A DNA stretch of 64,000 nt from Dietzia sp. ANT_WB102 (GCF_008369165.1 NZ_VOBA01000001.1:2349630-2413629); one strand, 5' to 3'. Counted from the first letter of the stretch, positions 51,934 to 62,071 are shown. The notes: generated from the letters alone by a model not told the origin. A program made the numbers and translations.

Positions 51934-52965
51934 TCAGTTCGCGGGCTCGGTGAGGGTAGGTCGGATGAGGTGCAGGCCTTCCCCGTCCGCGGAACCCACC
52001 ACCACCGTGCCGGAATCGGTGACCGCCAGAGAATCTGGTTGGCGCACCGTCGGAATGTCCGCGCGCTGGATACCGACGCCGTCGCCGAGATCGTACGCCT
52101 GGACGGTGTTCGTTCCGGTGGAGGTAACCCACACGAGTCCCCGGGACGCGTCCGCCGCCACCGCCCACGGGGCCGCGGCGACGGGGAACTGCTGGTGCAG
52201 CCGGACCGGCGAGGTCGAATACACCAGCAGGGTCCCACCAACGGTGTCGCTGGCGACCACGGACTCCCTGCCGAACCCCGCGAGTTGCCCTGCGCCCGTG
52301 CCAGCGCGCAGGAGGGGACCCGCGATGTCCTTCTCGAGATCGATGGTCGCTATCACGGTGTCGGGTCGACTCAGGGCCGTCACCGAACCGTCCTCGTCGA
52401 CGATGATCCGGTCCACCGAGGTCAGGCCGCCGATCCGGCGCTGCTCCGTGCCGTCGGCATCACGCACAACGACCTCACCCTCAGGGGTGCCGGTCAACAA
52501 CCGACCCTCGGTGGTCACCGCTGCCGCAGTCACCTGGCCCAGTCCGGCGAGATCGCGGACCTGCCCGGTGGCAGACAGCAGGACCACCCCGTCGGAGTAG
52601 GGGACCACCACGGTGCCGTCGTACGCGGCCGAGGCCTCACCCGCTCCTGCGGGCAGGGGCACGGAGTCCTCTGCCACCCAGCGGGTGGCGTCGACGCGGC
52701 CGATCTCCAGCGACGGCGGGAGATCAACCTGCGCGATGACCCGGTCACCCACCGCGACCAGGGAGCGGACCGAACCGGGGACCGGGACCACCTCGCCCCC
52801 GACCGGGCCAGAGACCTGCGGCGACTCCGCGGGAGAGGCATTGCCCTGGGTGACCCGATTCTGATCATCCAGCTCGGCGGTGGGCGAGGAGCAGGCGGTC
52901 AATCCGATCGCCAGGGCAATCAAAGCGGCGGGCACGCCGGAACGGCGGAGGACACGTCGGTGCAC
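51934..52965 (-). CDS. lppL: Lipoprotein with predicted beta-propeller, LppL-like
   Basis: This 343-residue exported protein has the N-terminus [21 protein letters not shown] ending in the lipobox L-T-A-C, so it is predicted to be lipidated and anchored to the outer face of the membrane. The rest is made of repeated beta strands ([53 protein letters not shown]), suggesting a six- or seven-bladed propeller. It lies between pyrD and uppP as Rv2138 does. The GTG at 52965 has aaagga upstream; the longer frame is rejected. Ligand unknown. Confidence 0.87.
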   Translation of the reverse strand: MHRRVLRRSGVPAALIALAIGLTACSSPTAELDDQNRVTQGNASPAESPQVSGPVGGEVVPVPGSVRSLVAVGDRVIAQVDLPPSLEIGRVDATRWVAEDSVPLPAGAGEASAAYDGTVVVPYSDGVVLLSATGQVRDLAGLGQVTAAAVTTEGRLLTGTPEGEVVVRDADGTEQRRIGGLTSVDRIIVDEDGSVTALSRPDTVIATIDLEKDIAGPLLRAGTGAGQLAGFGRESVVASDTVGGTLLVYSTSPVRLHQQFPVAAAPWAVAADASRGLVWVTSTGTNTVQAYDLGDGVGIQRADIPTVRQPDSLAVTDSGTVVVGSADGEGLHLIRPTLTEPAN

Positions 52966-53100
52966 GTTGTTCCTTTCGACTTCCGCCATTGTCCACCACC
53001 CGGGTGCTCAGTCGCCGTTCAGGCCCGAGCAACTACTCTCGCGGCGTGCGGTGACGCGACCTGCGTCCGATCCGCCGAAACCCGAGAGGAACCCACGCCC

Positions 53101-53985
53101 GTGAACACATTGGTCCTCGCCGCGCCAGGTGTGGAAGGGATGTCCTGGCTGCAGGTCGTCGTCCTGTCCGCGATCCAGGGACTCACCGAGTTCCTCCCCG
53201 TGTCCTCGTCCGGGCACCTGCGAATCTTCTCCACCTGGTTCTTCGGAGAGGACGCCGGCGCGTCGTTTACGGCCGTGGTCCAGCTCGGCACCGAGGCCGC
53301 CGTCCTCGTGTTCTTCTTCAAGGACATCGTGCGCATCCTCGTCGCCTGGTTCCGGGGCGTATTCGACGCCGGGCATCGTCATGATCCCGACTACCGGCTC
53401 GGGTGGTTCGTCATCGTGGGGTCGGCCCCCATCGCCCTCATCGGATTCGTCGGCAAGGACTTCATCCGCGACGCCGCGCGCAACCTCTGGATCACCGCGA
53501 TCGTGCTCGTCGTGTTCTCGTTCGTTTTCCTGCTCGCCGAGAAGTTGGGCAGGCAGGACCGCCCCGTTGACGCGAAGTCACTCGACGGACTGACGATGAA
53601 AGACACGATCGTCATGGGGCTGGCCCAGTGCTTGGCCCTCATCCCGGGAGTGAGCCGCTCCGGAGGAACGATCTCCGCCGGACTCTTCCTCAACATGTCG
53701 CGTGAGGCCGCGGCACGGTTCTCGTTCCTGCTGGCGATTCCCGCCGTCCTTGCCTCGGGCCTGTTCAGCCTCCCCGACGCGTTCGCGCCGTCCGTGGGTC
53801 AGTCCGCGAGTGGGATCCAGCTCCTTGTAGGGTCCGCGATCGCGTTCGTCATCGGGTACGCGGCCATCGCCTGGCTGCTGAAGTTCGTTCAGAACCATTC
53901 GCTGGCCTGGTTCGCGGGCTACCGCGTCATTCTCGGAGCCCTGGTCATGATCCTGCTCGGCACTGGGACCATCCCGGCTACCTGA
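53101..53985 (+). CDS. uppP: Undecaprenyl-diphosphate phosphatase (UppP/BacA)
   Basis: This 294-residue membrane enzyme recycles the lipid carrier of peptidoglycan synthesis and gives bacitracin tolerance when abundant. Active-site motifs are [19 protein letters not shown] (E and S/H) and the inverted-repeat partner [17 protein letters not shown] with the catalytic Arg. About eight helices are seen. The start is a GTG at 53101 with gagagga upstream; the long open frame before it is antisense to lppL. TACTCT at 53033-53038 is a possible -10. Confidence 0.95.
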   Translation: MNTLVLAAPGVEGMSWLQVVVLSAIQGLTEFLPVSSSGHLRIFSTWFFGEDAGASFTAVVQLGTEAAVLVFFFKDIVRILVAWFRGVFDAGHRHDPDYRLGWFVIVGSAPIALIGFVGKDFIRDAARNLWITAIVLVVFSFVFLLAEKLGRQDRPVDAKSLDGLTMKDTIVMGLAQCLALIPGVSRSGGTISAGLFLNMSREAAARFSFLLAIPAVLASGLFSLPDAFAPSVGQSASGIQLLVGSAIAFVIGYAAIAWLLKFVQNHSLAWFAGYRVILGALVMILLGTGTIPAT

Positions 53986-54036
53986 CCGGGGTCACCGTCC
54001 GAACAGCGGCCCGTGACCGGCACGGCCCGTCGTCGG

Positions 54037-54042
54037 TAATCT
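54037..54042 (+). promoter_or_regulatory. -10 hexamer TAATCT for the histidine phosphatase gene
   Basis: TAATCT ends 6 bases before the ATG at 54049, giving a predicted leaderless transcript for the trio of genes that follows. Confidence 0.5.
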
Positions 54043-54048
54043 TCCGGT

Positions 54049-54753
54049 ATGACCGTCATCCTGCTCCGGCACGGCCGTTCCACCGCAAACACAGCTCTCA
54101 CGTTGGCCGGTCGAACCCCGGGGGTCAGCCTCGACGACACCGGCCACGCCCAGGCCGCAGAGCTGTGCCGGCGGCTCGGGGACCTGCCCGTCGAGGCGGT
54201 CGTTCGCTCGCCGCTGATGCGGTGCCGCCAGACTGTCGAACCTCTGGCCGGGACGTTGGGGGTGGACCCAGTGATCGATGATGCTCTCGTGGAGGTCGAC
54301 TACGGCGCCTGGACGGGTCGGCCACTCAAGGATCTCGCCACGGAGGAGCTGTGGTCGGTGGTCCAGCAGCATCCCTCGTCGGCCGTATTCCCGGAGGGGG
54401 AGTCGCTTGCCGACATGGCGGGTAGGGCGGTGACCTCCATCCGTCGACATGACCGACGACTCGCCGAGGACGCGGGCCGCGACGTGCTGTGGGTGGCGTG
54501 TAGCCACGGCGACGTCATCAAGGCGGTACTCGCGGACGCCTACGGTATGCACCTCGATCAGTTCCAGCGGATCGTGGTAGAGACTGCGTCGGTGTCCGTG
54601 GTGCGCTACACACCCCACCGGCCATTCGTGCTCCGGGTCAACGACACCGGCGGTGACCTGACCAGCCTGCGGGGGGACCCGGCCGGCCGGGTCGGAGACG
54701 CCACGAAGGGGCACGCCAGCTCGGACGCCGTCCCCGGAGGGAACGTAGCCTGA
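54049..54753 (+). CDS. Histidine phosphatase family protein (Rv2135c / MSMEG_4193 type)
   Basis: This 234-residue member of the phosphoglycerate-mutase-like superfamily has the catalytic RHG in VILLRHGRSTANTAL, the second Arg in VVRSPLMRCRQTVEPL, the acid residue in ALVEVDYGAWTGRP and the second His in VACSHGDVIKAVLADAYG. The last 25 residues are extra and polar. It is first of three co-directional genes always found together in actinobacteria near mshC. The substrate is unknown. It is not a glycolytic mutase, because the mutase-specific insert is missing. Confidence 0.88.
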   Translation: MTVILLRHGRSTANTALTLAGRTPGVSLDDTGHAQAAELCRRLGDLPVEAVVRSPLMRCRQTVEPLAGTLGVDPVIDDALVEVDYGAWTGRPLKDLATEELWSVVQQHPSSAVFPEGESLADMAGRAVTSIRRHDRRLAEDAGRDVLWVACSHGDVIKAVLADAYGMHLDQFQRIVVETASVSVVRYTPHRPFVLRVNDTGGDLTSLRGDPAGRVGDATKGHASSDAVPGGNVA

Positions 54754-54793
54754 TGATCCGAATCACCACTCACCCCATGAGGAGACCACCGGC

Positions 54794-55381
54794 ATGAGCA
54801 GGGCAGTGCACGAGTTCCGCGATCCGACCCGGTTCGTGGTAGGCACGGTCGGCCAGCCGGGCGAGCGGGTCTTCTTCGTCCAGGCCACCGAGTCGGGTCG
54901 GACCATCTCCGTACGGTGCGAGAAGCAGCAGGCCCAGATCCTCTCAGAGCGGATGGGCGACCTGCTCGACGAGATCGCAGCCAAGTCCGACATTCCGGTT
55001 CCGCCCGCCGGCGGGGTTGTCGACGACCTGGACCCGCTGGAGATGCCCGTGGACGCTGAGTTCCAGGTGGGAACCATGGGGCTGGGCTGGGACGGTGAAC
55101 ACAGCAAGGTCGTGGTGGAGTTGTTGGCCATGGACCCGTCCGCCACCGACGAGTCGGTGGTGCTGTCGGACGCCGAGGATGCCCCGGATGCCCTGCGCGT
55201 CTTCCTCACCCCGCAGCGAGCCCGTCAGTTCGTGCTGCGCAGCGAGCGGGTCGTCTCCGCCGGCCGTGCCCCGTGCCCGCTGTGCGGCGAACCTATCGAC
55301 ACCACCGGCCACCTGTGCGTCCGCCTCAACGGTTATCTCCCGCGGTCCGGTGAAGCGCTCACCGAGCTTATCGACCCGTGA
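54794..55381 (+). CDS. DUF3090 family protein with zinc-ribbon-like Cys cluster
   Basis: This 195-residue cytosolic protein has an N-terminal beta-rich part with FREDPTRFV-like FRDPTRFVVGTVGQPGERVF and FVQATESGRTISVRCEKQQA. A C-terminal Cys cluster, CPLCGEPIDTTGHLC, could bind zinc with the nearby His. It starts 40 bases after the phosphatase gene, and its stop overlaps the SCO1664-family start (GTGA, 55378-55381). I know the family only as a conserved actinobacterial protein of unknown role. Tight coupling suggests a complex with the next product. Confidence 0.85.
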   Translation: MSRAVHEFRDPTRFVVGTVGQPGERVFFVQATESGRTISVRCEKQQAQILSERMGDLLDEIAAKSDIPVPPAGGVVDDLDPLEMPVDAEFQVGTMGLGWDGEHSKVVVELLAMDPSATDESVVLSDAEDAPDALRVFLTPQRARQFVLRSERVVSAGRAPCPLCGEPIDTTGHLCVRLNGYLPRSGEALTELIDP

Positions 55382-56160
55382 CCACCCGCCCGGTTAGTCC
55401 TGAACTCACCGTGCTGTACCGGATCCCGTCCGGTAGCAACGCGGTCTACCACTGCGTGGACGCTTGGGGGGACAGCTGGGTCTACAAGCCATCGGCGGGG
55501 GAGCGGCCGCTGTTGGATTTCCCCGACGGCAGCCTCGCTGCGCGGGAAATCGCCGCGCACGCGGTGTCGGAGGCACTCGGGTGGGGTCTCGTGCCGCAAA
55601 CCGTTGCGGCGCACGGCCCGGGTGGGCCGGGCATGGCCCAGCGGTGGATCGCCGAGGTAGATCGGGAGCAGCGCCCCGGGCACGATCCCGTCGACGTCCA
55701 CCCCGCCGATGCCGTCCCAGGGAACCGGGCTGTGGTGCTGCGCGGGGAGGGTGACCGGGGGGAGGAGGTGGTGGTCGCCCACGACACCGATGACCGACTG
55801 CGACGCATCGCGCTGTTCGATCTTGTGGTCAACAATGCCGACCGCAAGGGCGGGCACGTCCTGGTTGACTCGGAGGGGGTCGTCTGGGCGATCGACCACG
55901 GGCTGTCCTTTCACACCGCGCCCAAGTTACGCACGGTCCTGTGGGGGTGGGCGGGTCACAGCTTCACCGACGACGAGGTTGCGGGCTTAGAACGACTCCG
56001 CGGCGAACTGGCGGAAGACGGCGACCTCACCGAGGCGCTGTCTGACCTGCTCTCCTCCACAGAGGTCGAGGCTCTCTCCGAGCGCGTCGTCGCCCTGCTC
56101 GCCAGCCGGGTCTTCCCCGTCCCCGGGCCCGGCTACCCCTTACCCTGGCCGCTCTTCTGA
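55378..56160 (+). CDS. SCO1664 family protein, PI3/4-kinase-like
   Basis: This 260-residue protein belongs to a family noted for weak similarity to phosphatidylinositol kinases. Kinase-like elements are visible: a possible phosphate-binding lysine K37 in [13 protein letters not shown], a catalytic-loop-like [11 protein letters not shown] with D155, and a metal-site-like AIDHGLSFH with D173. These match the HipA/PI-kinase pattern (D-R-K-x-x-x and D-x-G). It is translationally coupled to DUF3090 and sits next to a phosphatase gene. Activity and substrate are not established. Confidence 0.82.
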   Translation: MTTRPVSPELTVLYRIPSGSNAVYHCVDAWGDSWVYKPSAGERPLLDFPDGSLAAREIAAHAVSEALGWGLVPQTVAAHGPGGPGMAQRWIAEVDREQRPGHDPVDVHPADAVPGNRAVVLRGEGDRGEEVVVAHDTDDRLRRIALFDLVVNNADRKGGHVLVDSEGVVWAIDHGLSFHTAPKLRTVLWGWAGHSFTDDEVAGLERLRGELAEDGDLTEALSDLLSSTEVEALSERVVALLASRVFPVPGPGYPLPWPLF

Positions 56161-56172
56161 CCGCGCGGTCTC

Positions 56173-56178
56173 TAGACT
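56173..56178 (+). promoter_or_regulatory. -10 hexamer TAGACT for mshC
   Basis: TAGACT ends 7 bases before the mshC ATG at 56186, predicting a leaderless message separate from the upstream trio. Confidence 0.45.
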
Positions 56179-56185
56179 CGGCCGC

Positions 56186-57439
56186 ATGCACTCGTGGTCC
56201 TCGCCTGTCGTCCCCTCGGTCCCCGGCGCCGGCGTTTCGCTGAGGTTGTTCGATACGGCGAGCGGGGAGGTCCGAGACGTGGCTCCCGGGCCGGTCGCGC
56301 GGATGTACGTCTGCGGGATCACCCCGTACGACACCACCCACCTCGGTCACGCCGCCACCTATCTCGCGTTTGACCTCGTCTACCGTCAGTTGCTCGACGC
56401 TGGCCACGAGGTTCACTACGTCCAGAACACGACCGACGTCGACGACCCGTTGTTCGAGCGGGCCGAGCGCGACGGTGTGGGCTGGCAGGAACTCGGGGAC
56501 CGCGAGACGGATTTGTTCCGGGCGGACATGGAGGCACTGCGGGTCATCCCTCCCCGCGACTACGTGGCCGCCACGGAAACCATCGACGAGGTGGTGGACA
56601 TGGTGGCGGAGCTCCTTGAGCGCGGCCACGCCTACTGCATCGATCCCGCGGTCGACGGTTACTCCGACGTCTACTTCCGTCATCGCGCCACGGAGGACTT
56701 CGGCTACGAGTCGGGGTACGACGACGAGGAGATGACGGTCGCCTTCGCCGAACGCGGTGGCGACCCGGACCGAACCGGCAAGGAGCACCCGCTGGATGCA
56801 CTCCTGTGGCGCGTCGAGAGGCCCGGCGAGCCGTCGTGGCCCTCTCCCTGGGGGGCGGGCCGACCCGGGTGGCACATCGAGTGCTCGGCGATCGCCCGCA
56901 ACCGCCTGGGGATGGAGTTCGATATCCAGGGCGGTGGTAGCGATCTGGCGTTCCCCCACCACGAGTTCTCTGCGGCGCACGCCGAGGCCGCGACGGGGGA
57001 GCAGCCCTTCGCTCGCTTCTACGTCCACGCCGCGATGATCGGGCTGGACGGAATAAAGATGAGCAAGTCGCTCGGCAACCTCGTGCGCGTGCAGGCGTTG
57101 CGGGAGGAGGGCGTTGATCCGGCGCTCATCAGGCTCGGGCTATTCGCCGGGCATTACCGTGTCGACAGGTCCTGGTCCGAGGGACTGCTCGAGGACGCTC
57201 GCGCCCGATACGAGACCTGGAACAGGGCGATCGCCCGAGGAGCCGGCGCAGACTCCGCTGCCGCGATCGGCGCTCTGCGTGAGCGGCTCGCGGACGACCT
57301 CGACACGCCGGGGGCGCTCGCGGCGATCGACGCGTGGGCGCGGGCGACGCTTGACGGCGACGCATCTGACGCGTCCGCCGGCACCGCCGTCGCGAACGCG
57401 CTGGACGCCCTGCTCGGTGTTCCGCCGGTCACGGATTGA
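56186..57439 (+). CDS. mshC: Mycothiol ligase: L-cysteine:GlcN-Ins ligase
   Basis: This 417-residue class I tRNA-synthetase-like enzyme joins cysteine to GlcN-inositol in mycothiol synthesis. It shows the zinc Cys in [17 protein letters not shown] with the HIGH-like [18 protein letters not shown] with the second zinc Cys, [12 protein letters not shown], and the loop [10 protein letters not shown]. The length is shorter than CysRS (about 460-470), as usual for MshC, lacking the anticodon-binding tail. Mycothiol is the main thiol of actinobacteria, so this gene fixes the taxonomic group. Confidence 0.95.
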   Translation: MHSWSSPVVPSVPGAGVSLRLFDTASGEVRDVAPGPVARMYVCGITPYDTTHLGHAATYLAFDLVYRQLLDAGHEVHYVQNTTDVDDPLFERAERDGVGWQELGDRETDLFRADMEALRVIPPRDYVAATETIDEVVDMVAELLERGHAYCIDPAVDGYSDVYFRHRATEDFGYESGYDDEEMTVAFAERGGDPDRTGKEHPLDALLWRVERPGEPSWPSPWGAGRPGWHIECSAIARNRLGMEFDIQGGGSDLAFPHHEFSAAHAEAATGEQPFARFYVHAAMIGLDGIKMSKSLGNLVRVQALREEGVDPALIRLGLFAGHYRVDRSWSEGLLEDARARYETWNRAIARGAGADSAAAIGALRERLADDLDTPGALAAIDAWARATLDGDASDASAGTAVANALDALLGVPPVTD

Positions 57440-57479
57440 TCGGCAGACGCGCAGCACGCGTACCCGTACCGCGGCAGGA

Positions 57480-58406
57480 TTAACCGGGATCCGGCTCATC
57501 TCGGTCGCCCCGTAGGAAGCGCTCGAACTCGGCGGCGATCGCCTCGCCGTCGACCAGGGGCATCGCCTCCCCACCCGACGCTCGTCCACGGTCGGGCTCC
57601 GGGTCGATACCGGGTGTCACCCCGGACTCCTCGTCCATCCGGTCTTCGAGGGACTGGATGTAGTCGCGCAGGTCCTCGTCCTCACCCGCGGCTGTGTCGA
57701 CCCGTTCGGCCCACGTCCGGGCCTGTACGCGCAGGGCGTCCATCGGCACCGCCATACCCAGGTTCTCGGCGAGCCAGGACAGCATCGCCTCGGTTCCGCG
57801 CGGGTTCGGTGGCGAGGCCACATAGTGGGGGACCCCCGCGAACACACTCAGAGTCGGCACACCCGCCTCGGTGAGCAGTTGCTGGAGTACGCCGGACATC
57901 CCGGTGGGCCCCTCGTAGTCCGATGCCTCGACGCCCATGGTCGACATCCGCTGCCGGCTGAATGCAGCGCCGGTCAGGGGGACCGGCCGGGTGTGCGGCA
58001 CGTCCGCGAGATAGGCGCCGAGCAGGACCACCTGGGTCACGCCGAGAGTGTCGACGAGGTCAACGAACTCGGAGGCGAACCTGCGCCACTTCAGGGCCGG
58101 TTCGGGCCCGCGCACCAACAACACATCGTTGGCGACGCCATCCGGGCGGCATGCAGACACCACGATCCGGGGCCACTCCACCGAGCGCGACACTCCGCCT
58201 GAGATCCGGACGACCGGCCGCTGCTCCAGGTAATCGAAGAACTCGTCACCGCCGACCTCGGCGATCTGGCGGGCCTCCCAGTTGAGCGCCAGGTGTTCGA
58301 TGGTGCCGGTCGCCACGTCGGCGGCGTCATTCCAGCCCTCGAAGGCCACGATCATCACCGGGCTCTCCAAATCGAGATGCCCGTCGGGACTCCATTGGAC
58401 AGTCAT
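57480..58406 (-). CDS. PAC2 family (proteasome assembly chaperone 2-like) protein
   Basis: This 308-residue protein matches actinobacterial PAC2 proteins such as Rv2125. Features are PVMIVAFEGWNDAADVATGT at the N-terminus, VVRISGGVSRSVEWPRI, VVLLGAYLADVPHTRPVPL and VPHYVASPPNPRGTEAML, a mixed alpha/beta fold related to nucleoside phosphorylases. The C-terminal 40 residues are acidic and probably disordered. It is linked to the proteasome only by fold. It converges with mshC. TAGGCT lies 6 bases before the ATG. Confidence 0.88.
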   Translation of the reverse strand: MTVQWSPDGHLDLESPVMIVAFEGWNDAADVATGTIEHLALNWEARQIAEVGGDEFFDYLEQRPVVRISGGVSRSVEWPRIVVSACRPDGVANDVLLVRGPEPALKWRRFASEFVDLVDTLGVTQVVLLGAYLADVPHTRPVPLTGAAFSRQRMSTMGVEASDYEGPTGMSGVLQQLLTEAGVPTLSVFAGVPHYVASPPNPRGTEAMLSWLAENLGMAVPMDALRVQARTWAERVDTAAGEDEDLRDYIQSLEDRMDEESGVTPGIDPEPDRGRASGGEAMPLVDGEAIAAEFERFLRGDRDEPDPG

Positions 58407-58412
58407 CAGTAC

Positions 58413-58418
58413 AGCCTA
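58413..58418 (-). promoter_or_regulatory. -10 hexamer TAGGCT for the PAC2 gene
   Basis: TAGGCT on the minus strand ends 6 bases before the ATG at 58406. The divergent metH promoter lies only about 30 bases away. Confidence 0.5.
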
Positions 58419-58443
58419 CGTTCGTCCGATTGCACGGCACCCA

Positions 58444-58449
58444 TACACT
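58444..58449 (+). promoter_or_regulatory. -10 hexamer TACACT for metH
   Basis: TACACT ends 7 bases before the metH ATG at 58457. The 50-base divergent gap is too small for a cobalamin riboswitch, so B12 control of metH at this site is unlikely. Confidence 0.5.
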
Positions 58450-58456
58450 GGGGCTC

Positions 58457-61400
58457 ATGTCTGTCGATTTCGATTCGCCCTTACTGGATGCCGCCCGTCG
58501 GCGAGTACTGATCGGTGACGGCGCGATGGGCACAATGTTGCAAGCCGTCGACCTCGACGTGGACTCGGACTTCCTGGGCCTGGAGGGGTGTAACGAGATC
58601 CTCAACGCCACCCGCCCGGACGTCGTGGAGAACATCCACCGGGCGTTCTTCGCTGCTGGCGCCGACCTGGTGGAGACCAACACCTTTGGCTGCAACTTAT
58701 CCAACCTGGGCGATTACGACATCGTCGACAGGATCGGCGAACTCGCAGAGAAGGGGGCGGCGATCGCCCGGAAGGTCGCGGACGAGATGGGCCCGTCCGA
58801 GGACGGGACGCCGCGGATGGTGCTGGGCTCTCTCGGGCCGGGCACCAAGCTGCCCTCTCTCGGGCAGACCACCTTCGAGGAGATGCGGGACGCCTACGCC
58901 AAGGCCGCCGAGGGACTCGCCCGAGGCGGCGCGGACGCCTACCTGATCGAGACGAGCCAGGACCTGCTCCAGGTCAAGGCCGCGGTACTCGGTTGTCAGG
59001 ACGGGATGGCCGCGGCTGGGCGACGGCTGCCGATCATCTCCCACGTCACCATCGAGACCACCGGCACCATGCTCCTCGGTTCGGATATCGGCGCGGCCCT
59101 CACCGCGTTGGAGCCACTCGGCATCGACATGATCGGTCTCAACTGCGCCACCGGGCCGGCCGAGATGATCGAACACCTGCGGTTTCTGTCCCGGCACGCC
59201 GGGATCCCGGTGTCGGTCATGCCCAACGCCGGCCTACCGGAGCTCGGTGAGCACGGCGCCGTCTACCCCCTGGGCGCGGAGGCGTTCGCGCCCCAGGTGG
59301 CCGACTTCGTCTCCGAGTTCGGGCTGTCGATGGTGGGAGGGTGCTGCGGCACTACTCCGGAGCACATCACGCGCCTACGGGACGAGGTACTCGCTCGAGA
59401 GAAGGCCGAGCGACGGGTCGAGCCCATCAACGCGGTCGCATCGCTGTACACGTCGACCCCCTTGCGTGCCGACGCCGGCATTCTCATGATCGGCGAGCGC
59501 ACCAACGCCAACGGGTCCAAGCGGTTCCGCGACGCCATGCTCGCCGAGGACTGGGAAACCTGCATGGACATCGCCAAGGAACAGATGCGCGACGGTGCTC
59601 AAATGGTCGACCTCTGTGTCGACTACGTCGGCCGGGACGGCTCCGGGGACATGCGGGAGCTGGCAGGTCGGCTCGCCACGTCCTCGACACTGCCGATCAT
59701 GCTCGACTCGACCGAACCCGATGTCATCGAGGCCGGTCTGGAGAAGCTGGGTGGCCGCTGCGCGGTCAACTCGGTCAACTACGAGGACGGTGACGGGCCG
59801 GATTCCCGGTTCCAGCGAATCATGCAACTGGTCTCCCGCCACGGCGCCGCTGTCGTCGGCCTGACCATCGACGAGGAGGGACAGGCGCGTACGGCAGACC
59901 GTAAGGTCGAGATCGCTGAACGGCTCATCGCCGACCTCACCGGGAACTGGGGGGTAGCGGAAGAAGACATCATCATCGACTGTTTGACCTTCCCGATCTC
60001 GACCGGCCAGGAGGAAGTGCGCCGCGACGGCATCGAGACCATCGAGGCGATCCGCCGGCTCACCGAGTCCCACCCGAAGATCCACACGACACTCGGGCTC
60101 TCGAACATCTCGTTCGGCCTCAACCCGGCCGCCCGCCAGGTTCTGAACTCGGTGTTCCTGCACGAGTGCATCCAGGCGGGTCTCGACACGGCGATCGCAC
60201 ACAGCTCGAAGATCCTGCCCATGAGCAAGATCGACGACCGGCAGCGGGAGGTCGCCCTTGACCTGGTGTACGACCGTCGCCGAGAGGGCTACGACCCCCT
60301 CCAGGTCTTCATGGAACTGTTCGAGGGTGTGTCCGCGGCCGGTGCGAAGGACGCACGAGCAGCTGAGCTCGCGGCGATGCCGCTCATGGAGCGACTGTCG
60401 GCGAGGATCGTCGACGGCGAGCGCAAGGGGCTGGAGCAGGACCTCGACGCCGCGATGGCGGAGATCCCCCCTCTGGAGATCATCAACGAGCACCTGCTCG
60501 GAGGAATGAAGACCGTAGGTGAGCTCTTCGGTTCCGGACAGATGCAGCTGCCGTTCGTCCTGCAGTCAGCGGAGACCATGAAGGCCGCGGTCGCTCACCT
60601 GGAGCCCCACATGGAGGCCAGCGACGAGGACGGCAAGGGTCGCATCGTGCTGGCGACAGTCAAGGGCGACGTGCACGACATCGGCAAGAATCTCGTGGAC
60701 ATCATCCTGTCCAACAACGGATACGATGTGGTCAACATCGGCATCAAGCAGCCGGTCTCGGAGATCATCTCGGCTGCCCGCGAGAACAAGGCCGATGTGA
60801 TCGGTATGTCCGGCCTGTTGGTGAAGTCGACAGTGGTGATGAAGGACAACCTGGCCGAGCTCAACTCGGAGGGCATCGCCGGGGAGTTTCCCGTCCTGCT
60901 CGGCGGCGCCGCGCTGACTCGGTCCTACGTCGAGGTCGATCTGGCCGAGATGTATCAGGGCGACGTGTTCTACGCGCGGGACGCGTTCGAAGGTCTGCGG
61001 CTGATGGACGAGGTGATGACGGCCAAGCGGACCGGTGTCCCGATGTCGCAGTCCTCAGAATCCGCAGCCAAGGCAGCAGAGCGGCGCGAGCGCCGCGCCC
61101 GTAGTGAGCGGATCGCGGCCAAGCGCGCGGCCGAGGCCGAGCCCGTCGTGGTCCCCGAGCGATCGGATGTCGCGGCCGACCAGCCCATCGCGACCCCGCC
61201 GTTCTGGGGGACCCGGATCGCCAAGGGTATCCCGGTGGCCGACTACGCCGGTCACCTTGACGAACGCGCGCTGTTCTTCGGACAGTGGGGACTTCGGGGC
61301 ACACGCAGCGGGGATGGGCCCGACTACGAGGAGTTGGTGGCGACCGAGGGGAGGCCTCGCCTGCGCGCGTGGATCGACAGGCTGACCACCGAGAACATCC

Positions 61401-62017
61401 TGTCGCACTCTGCCGTCGTGTACGGCTACTTCCCGGCCTACTCGGTCGGGGACGAGATCTGGGTGCTCGCCGAGCCGCGCCCGGATGCCGAGGTCCTCCA
61501 CAAGATCGCGTTCCCGCGCCAGCAGCGTTCCCGCTTCCTGGCCATCCCCGACTTCGTGGCCTCCAGAGAGCGCTGCGAGGCGGAAGGAGTCGTGGACGTC
61601 CTGCCGTTCCAGCTGGTCACCATGGGTAAGCCCATCGCGGACTTCGCCAACACGCTGTTCGCCGCCGACAACTACCGGGACTACCTTGAGGTCCACGGCC
61701 TGTCCGTACAGCTCACTGAGGCTCTGGCCGAGTTCTGGCACCGGCGGGTCCGGGACGAACTTCGCCTGCCCGAGGGCTCGGTCTCGGACGAGGACCCGGA
61801 CAACATCGAGGAGTACTTCAACCTCAAGTACCGGGGTGCCCGATACAGCTTTGGGTATGGCGCCTGCCCGGACCTGGAGTCGCGCAAGGTGGTCGTCGAC
61901 CTGCTCGAGCCCGAACGCATCGGGGTCGAGCTCTCCGAGGAGCTACAGCTGCACCCGGAGCAGTCGACGGACGCGTTCGTGCTCTACCACCCGGAGGCGA
62001 AGTACTTCAACGTCTGA
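58457..62017 (+). CDS. metH: Cobalamin-dependent methionine synthase
   Basis: This 1186-residue modular enzyme moves the methyl of methyltetrahydrofolate to homocysteine. In order: a homocysteine domain (about 10-310) with zinc ligands C230, C296 and C297 (LNCATGP, GGCCGTTP); a folate domain (about 335-600) starting IGERTNANGSKRFRD; a cap (about 630-710); a cobalamin domain with Co-ligand H740 in GDVHDIGKNLVDI; a charged Ala/Arg linker (about 865-900); and the reactivation domain with RGARYSFGYGACPD. All modules are present. The ATG at 58457 is chosen by the -10 and the family N-terminus. Confidence 0.97.
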   Translation: MSVDFDSPLLDAARRRVLIGDGAMGTMLQAVDLDVDSDFLGLEGCNEILNATRPDVVENIHRAFFAAGADLVETNTFGCNLSNLGDYDIVDRIGELAEKGAAIARKVADEMGPSEDGTPRMVLGSLGPGTKLPSLGQTTFEEMRDAYAKAAEGLARGGADAYLIETSQDLLQVKAAVLGCQDGMAAAGRRLPIISHVTIETTGTMLLGSDIGAALTALEPLGIDMIGLNCATGPAEMIEHLRFLSRHAGIPVSVMPNAGLPELGEHGAVYPLGAEAFAPQVADFVSEFGLSMVGGCCGTTPEHITRLRDEVLAREKAERRVEPINAVASLYTSTPLRADAGILMIGERTNANGSKRFRDAMLAEDWETCMDIAKEQMRDGAQMVDLCVDYVGRDGSGDMRELAGRLATSSTLPIMLDSTEPDVIEAGLEKLGGRCAVNSVNYEDGDGPDSRFQRIMQLVSRHGAAVVGLTIDEEGQARTADRKVEIAERLIADLTGNWGVAEEDIIIDCLTFPISTGQEEVRRDGIETIEAIRRLTESHPKIHTTLGLSNISFGLNPAARQVLNSVFLHECIQAGLDTAIAHSSKILPMSKIDDRQREVALDLVYDRRREGYDPLQVFMELFEGVSAAGAKDARAAELAAMPLMERLSARIVDGERKGLEQDLDAAMAEIPPLEIINEHLLGGMKTVGELFGSGQMQLPFVLQSAETMKAAVAHLEPHMEASDEDGKGRIVLATVKGDVHDIGKNLVDIILSNNGYDVVNIGIKQPVSEIISAARENKADVIGMSGLLVKSTVVMKDNLAELNSEGIAGEFPVLLGGAALTRSYVEVDLAEMYQGDVFYARDAFEGLRLMDEVMTAKRTGVPMSQSSESAAKAAERRERRARSERIAAKRAAEAEPVVVPERSDVAADQPIATPPFWGTRIAKGIPVADYAGHLDERALFFGQWGLRGTRSGDGPDYEELVATEGRPRLRAWIDRLTTENILSHSAVVYGYFPAYSVGDEIWVLAEPRPDAEVLHKIAFPRQQRSRFLAIPDFVASRERCEAEGVVDVLPFQLVTMGKPIADFANTLFAADNYRDYLEVHGLSVQLTEALAEFWHRRVRDELRLPEGSVSDEDPDNIEEYFNLKYRGARYSFGYGACPDLESRKVVVDLLEPERIGVELSEELQLHPEQSTDAFVLYHPEAKYFNV

Positions 62018-62071
62018 TTCCGTCCGGGCGGGGGCGGGCAGCATCACATCCGAGAGCCAGAGGGAGTCACC

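Noticed and set aside
51970-53100. N-terminal extension of uppP in the same frame
   Set aside because: It lies antisense to lppL. The UppP family starts near the GTG at 53101, which has a ribosome binding site.
58407-58456. Cobalamin riboswitch before metH
   Set aside because: The divergent gap is only 50 bases, far too short, and no B12-box-like sequence is present.
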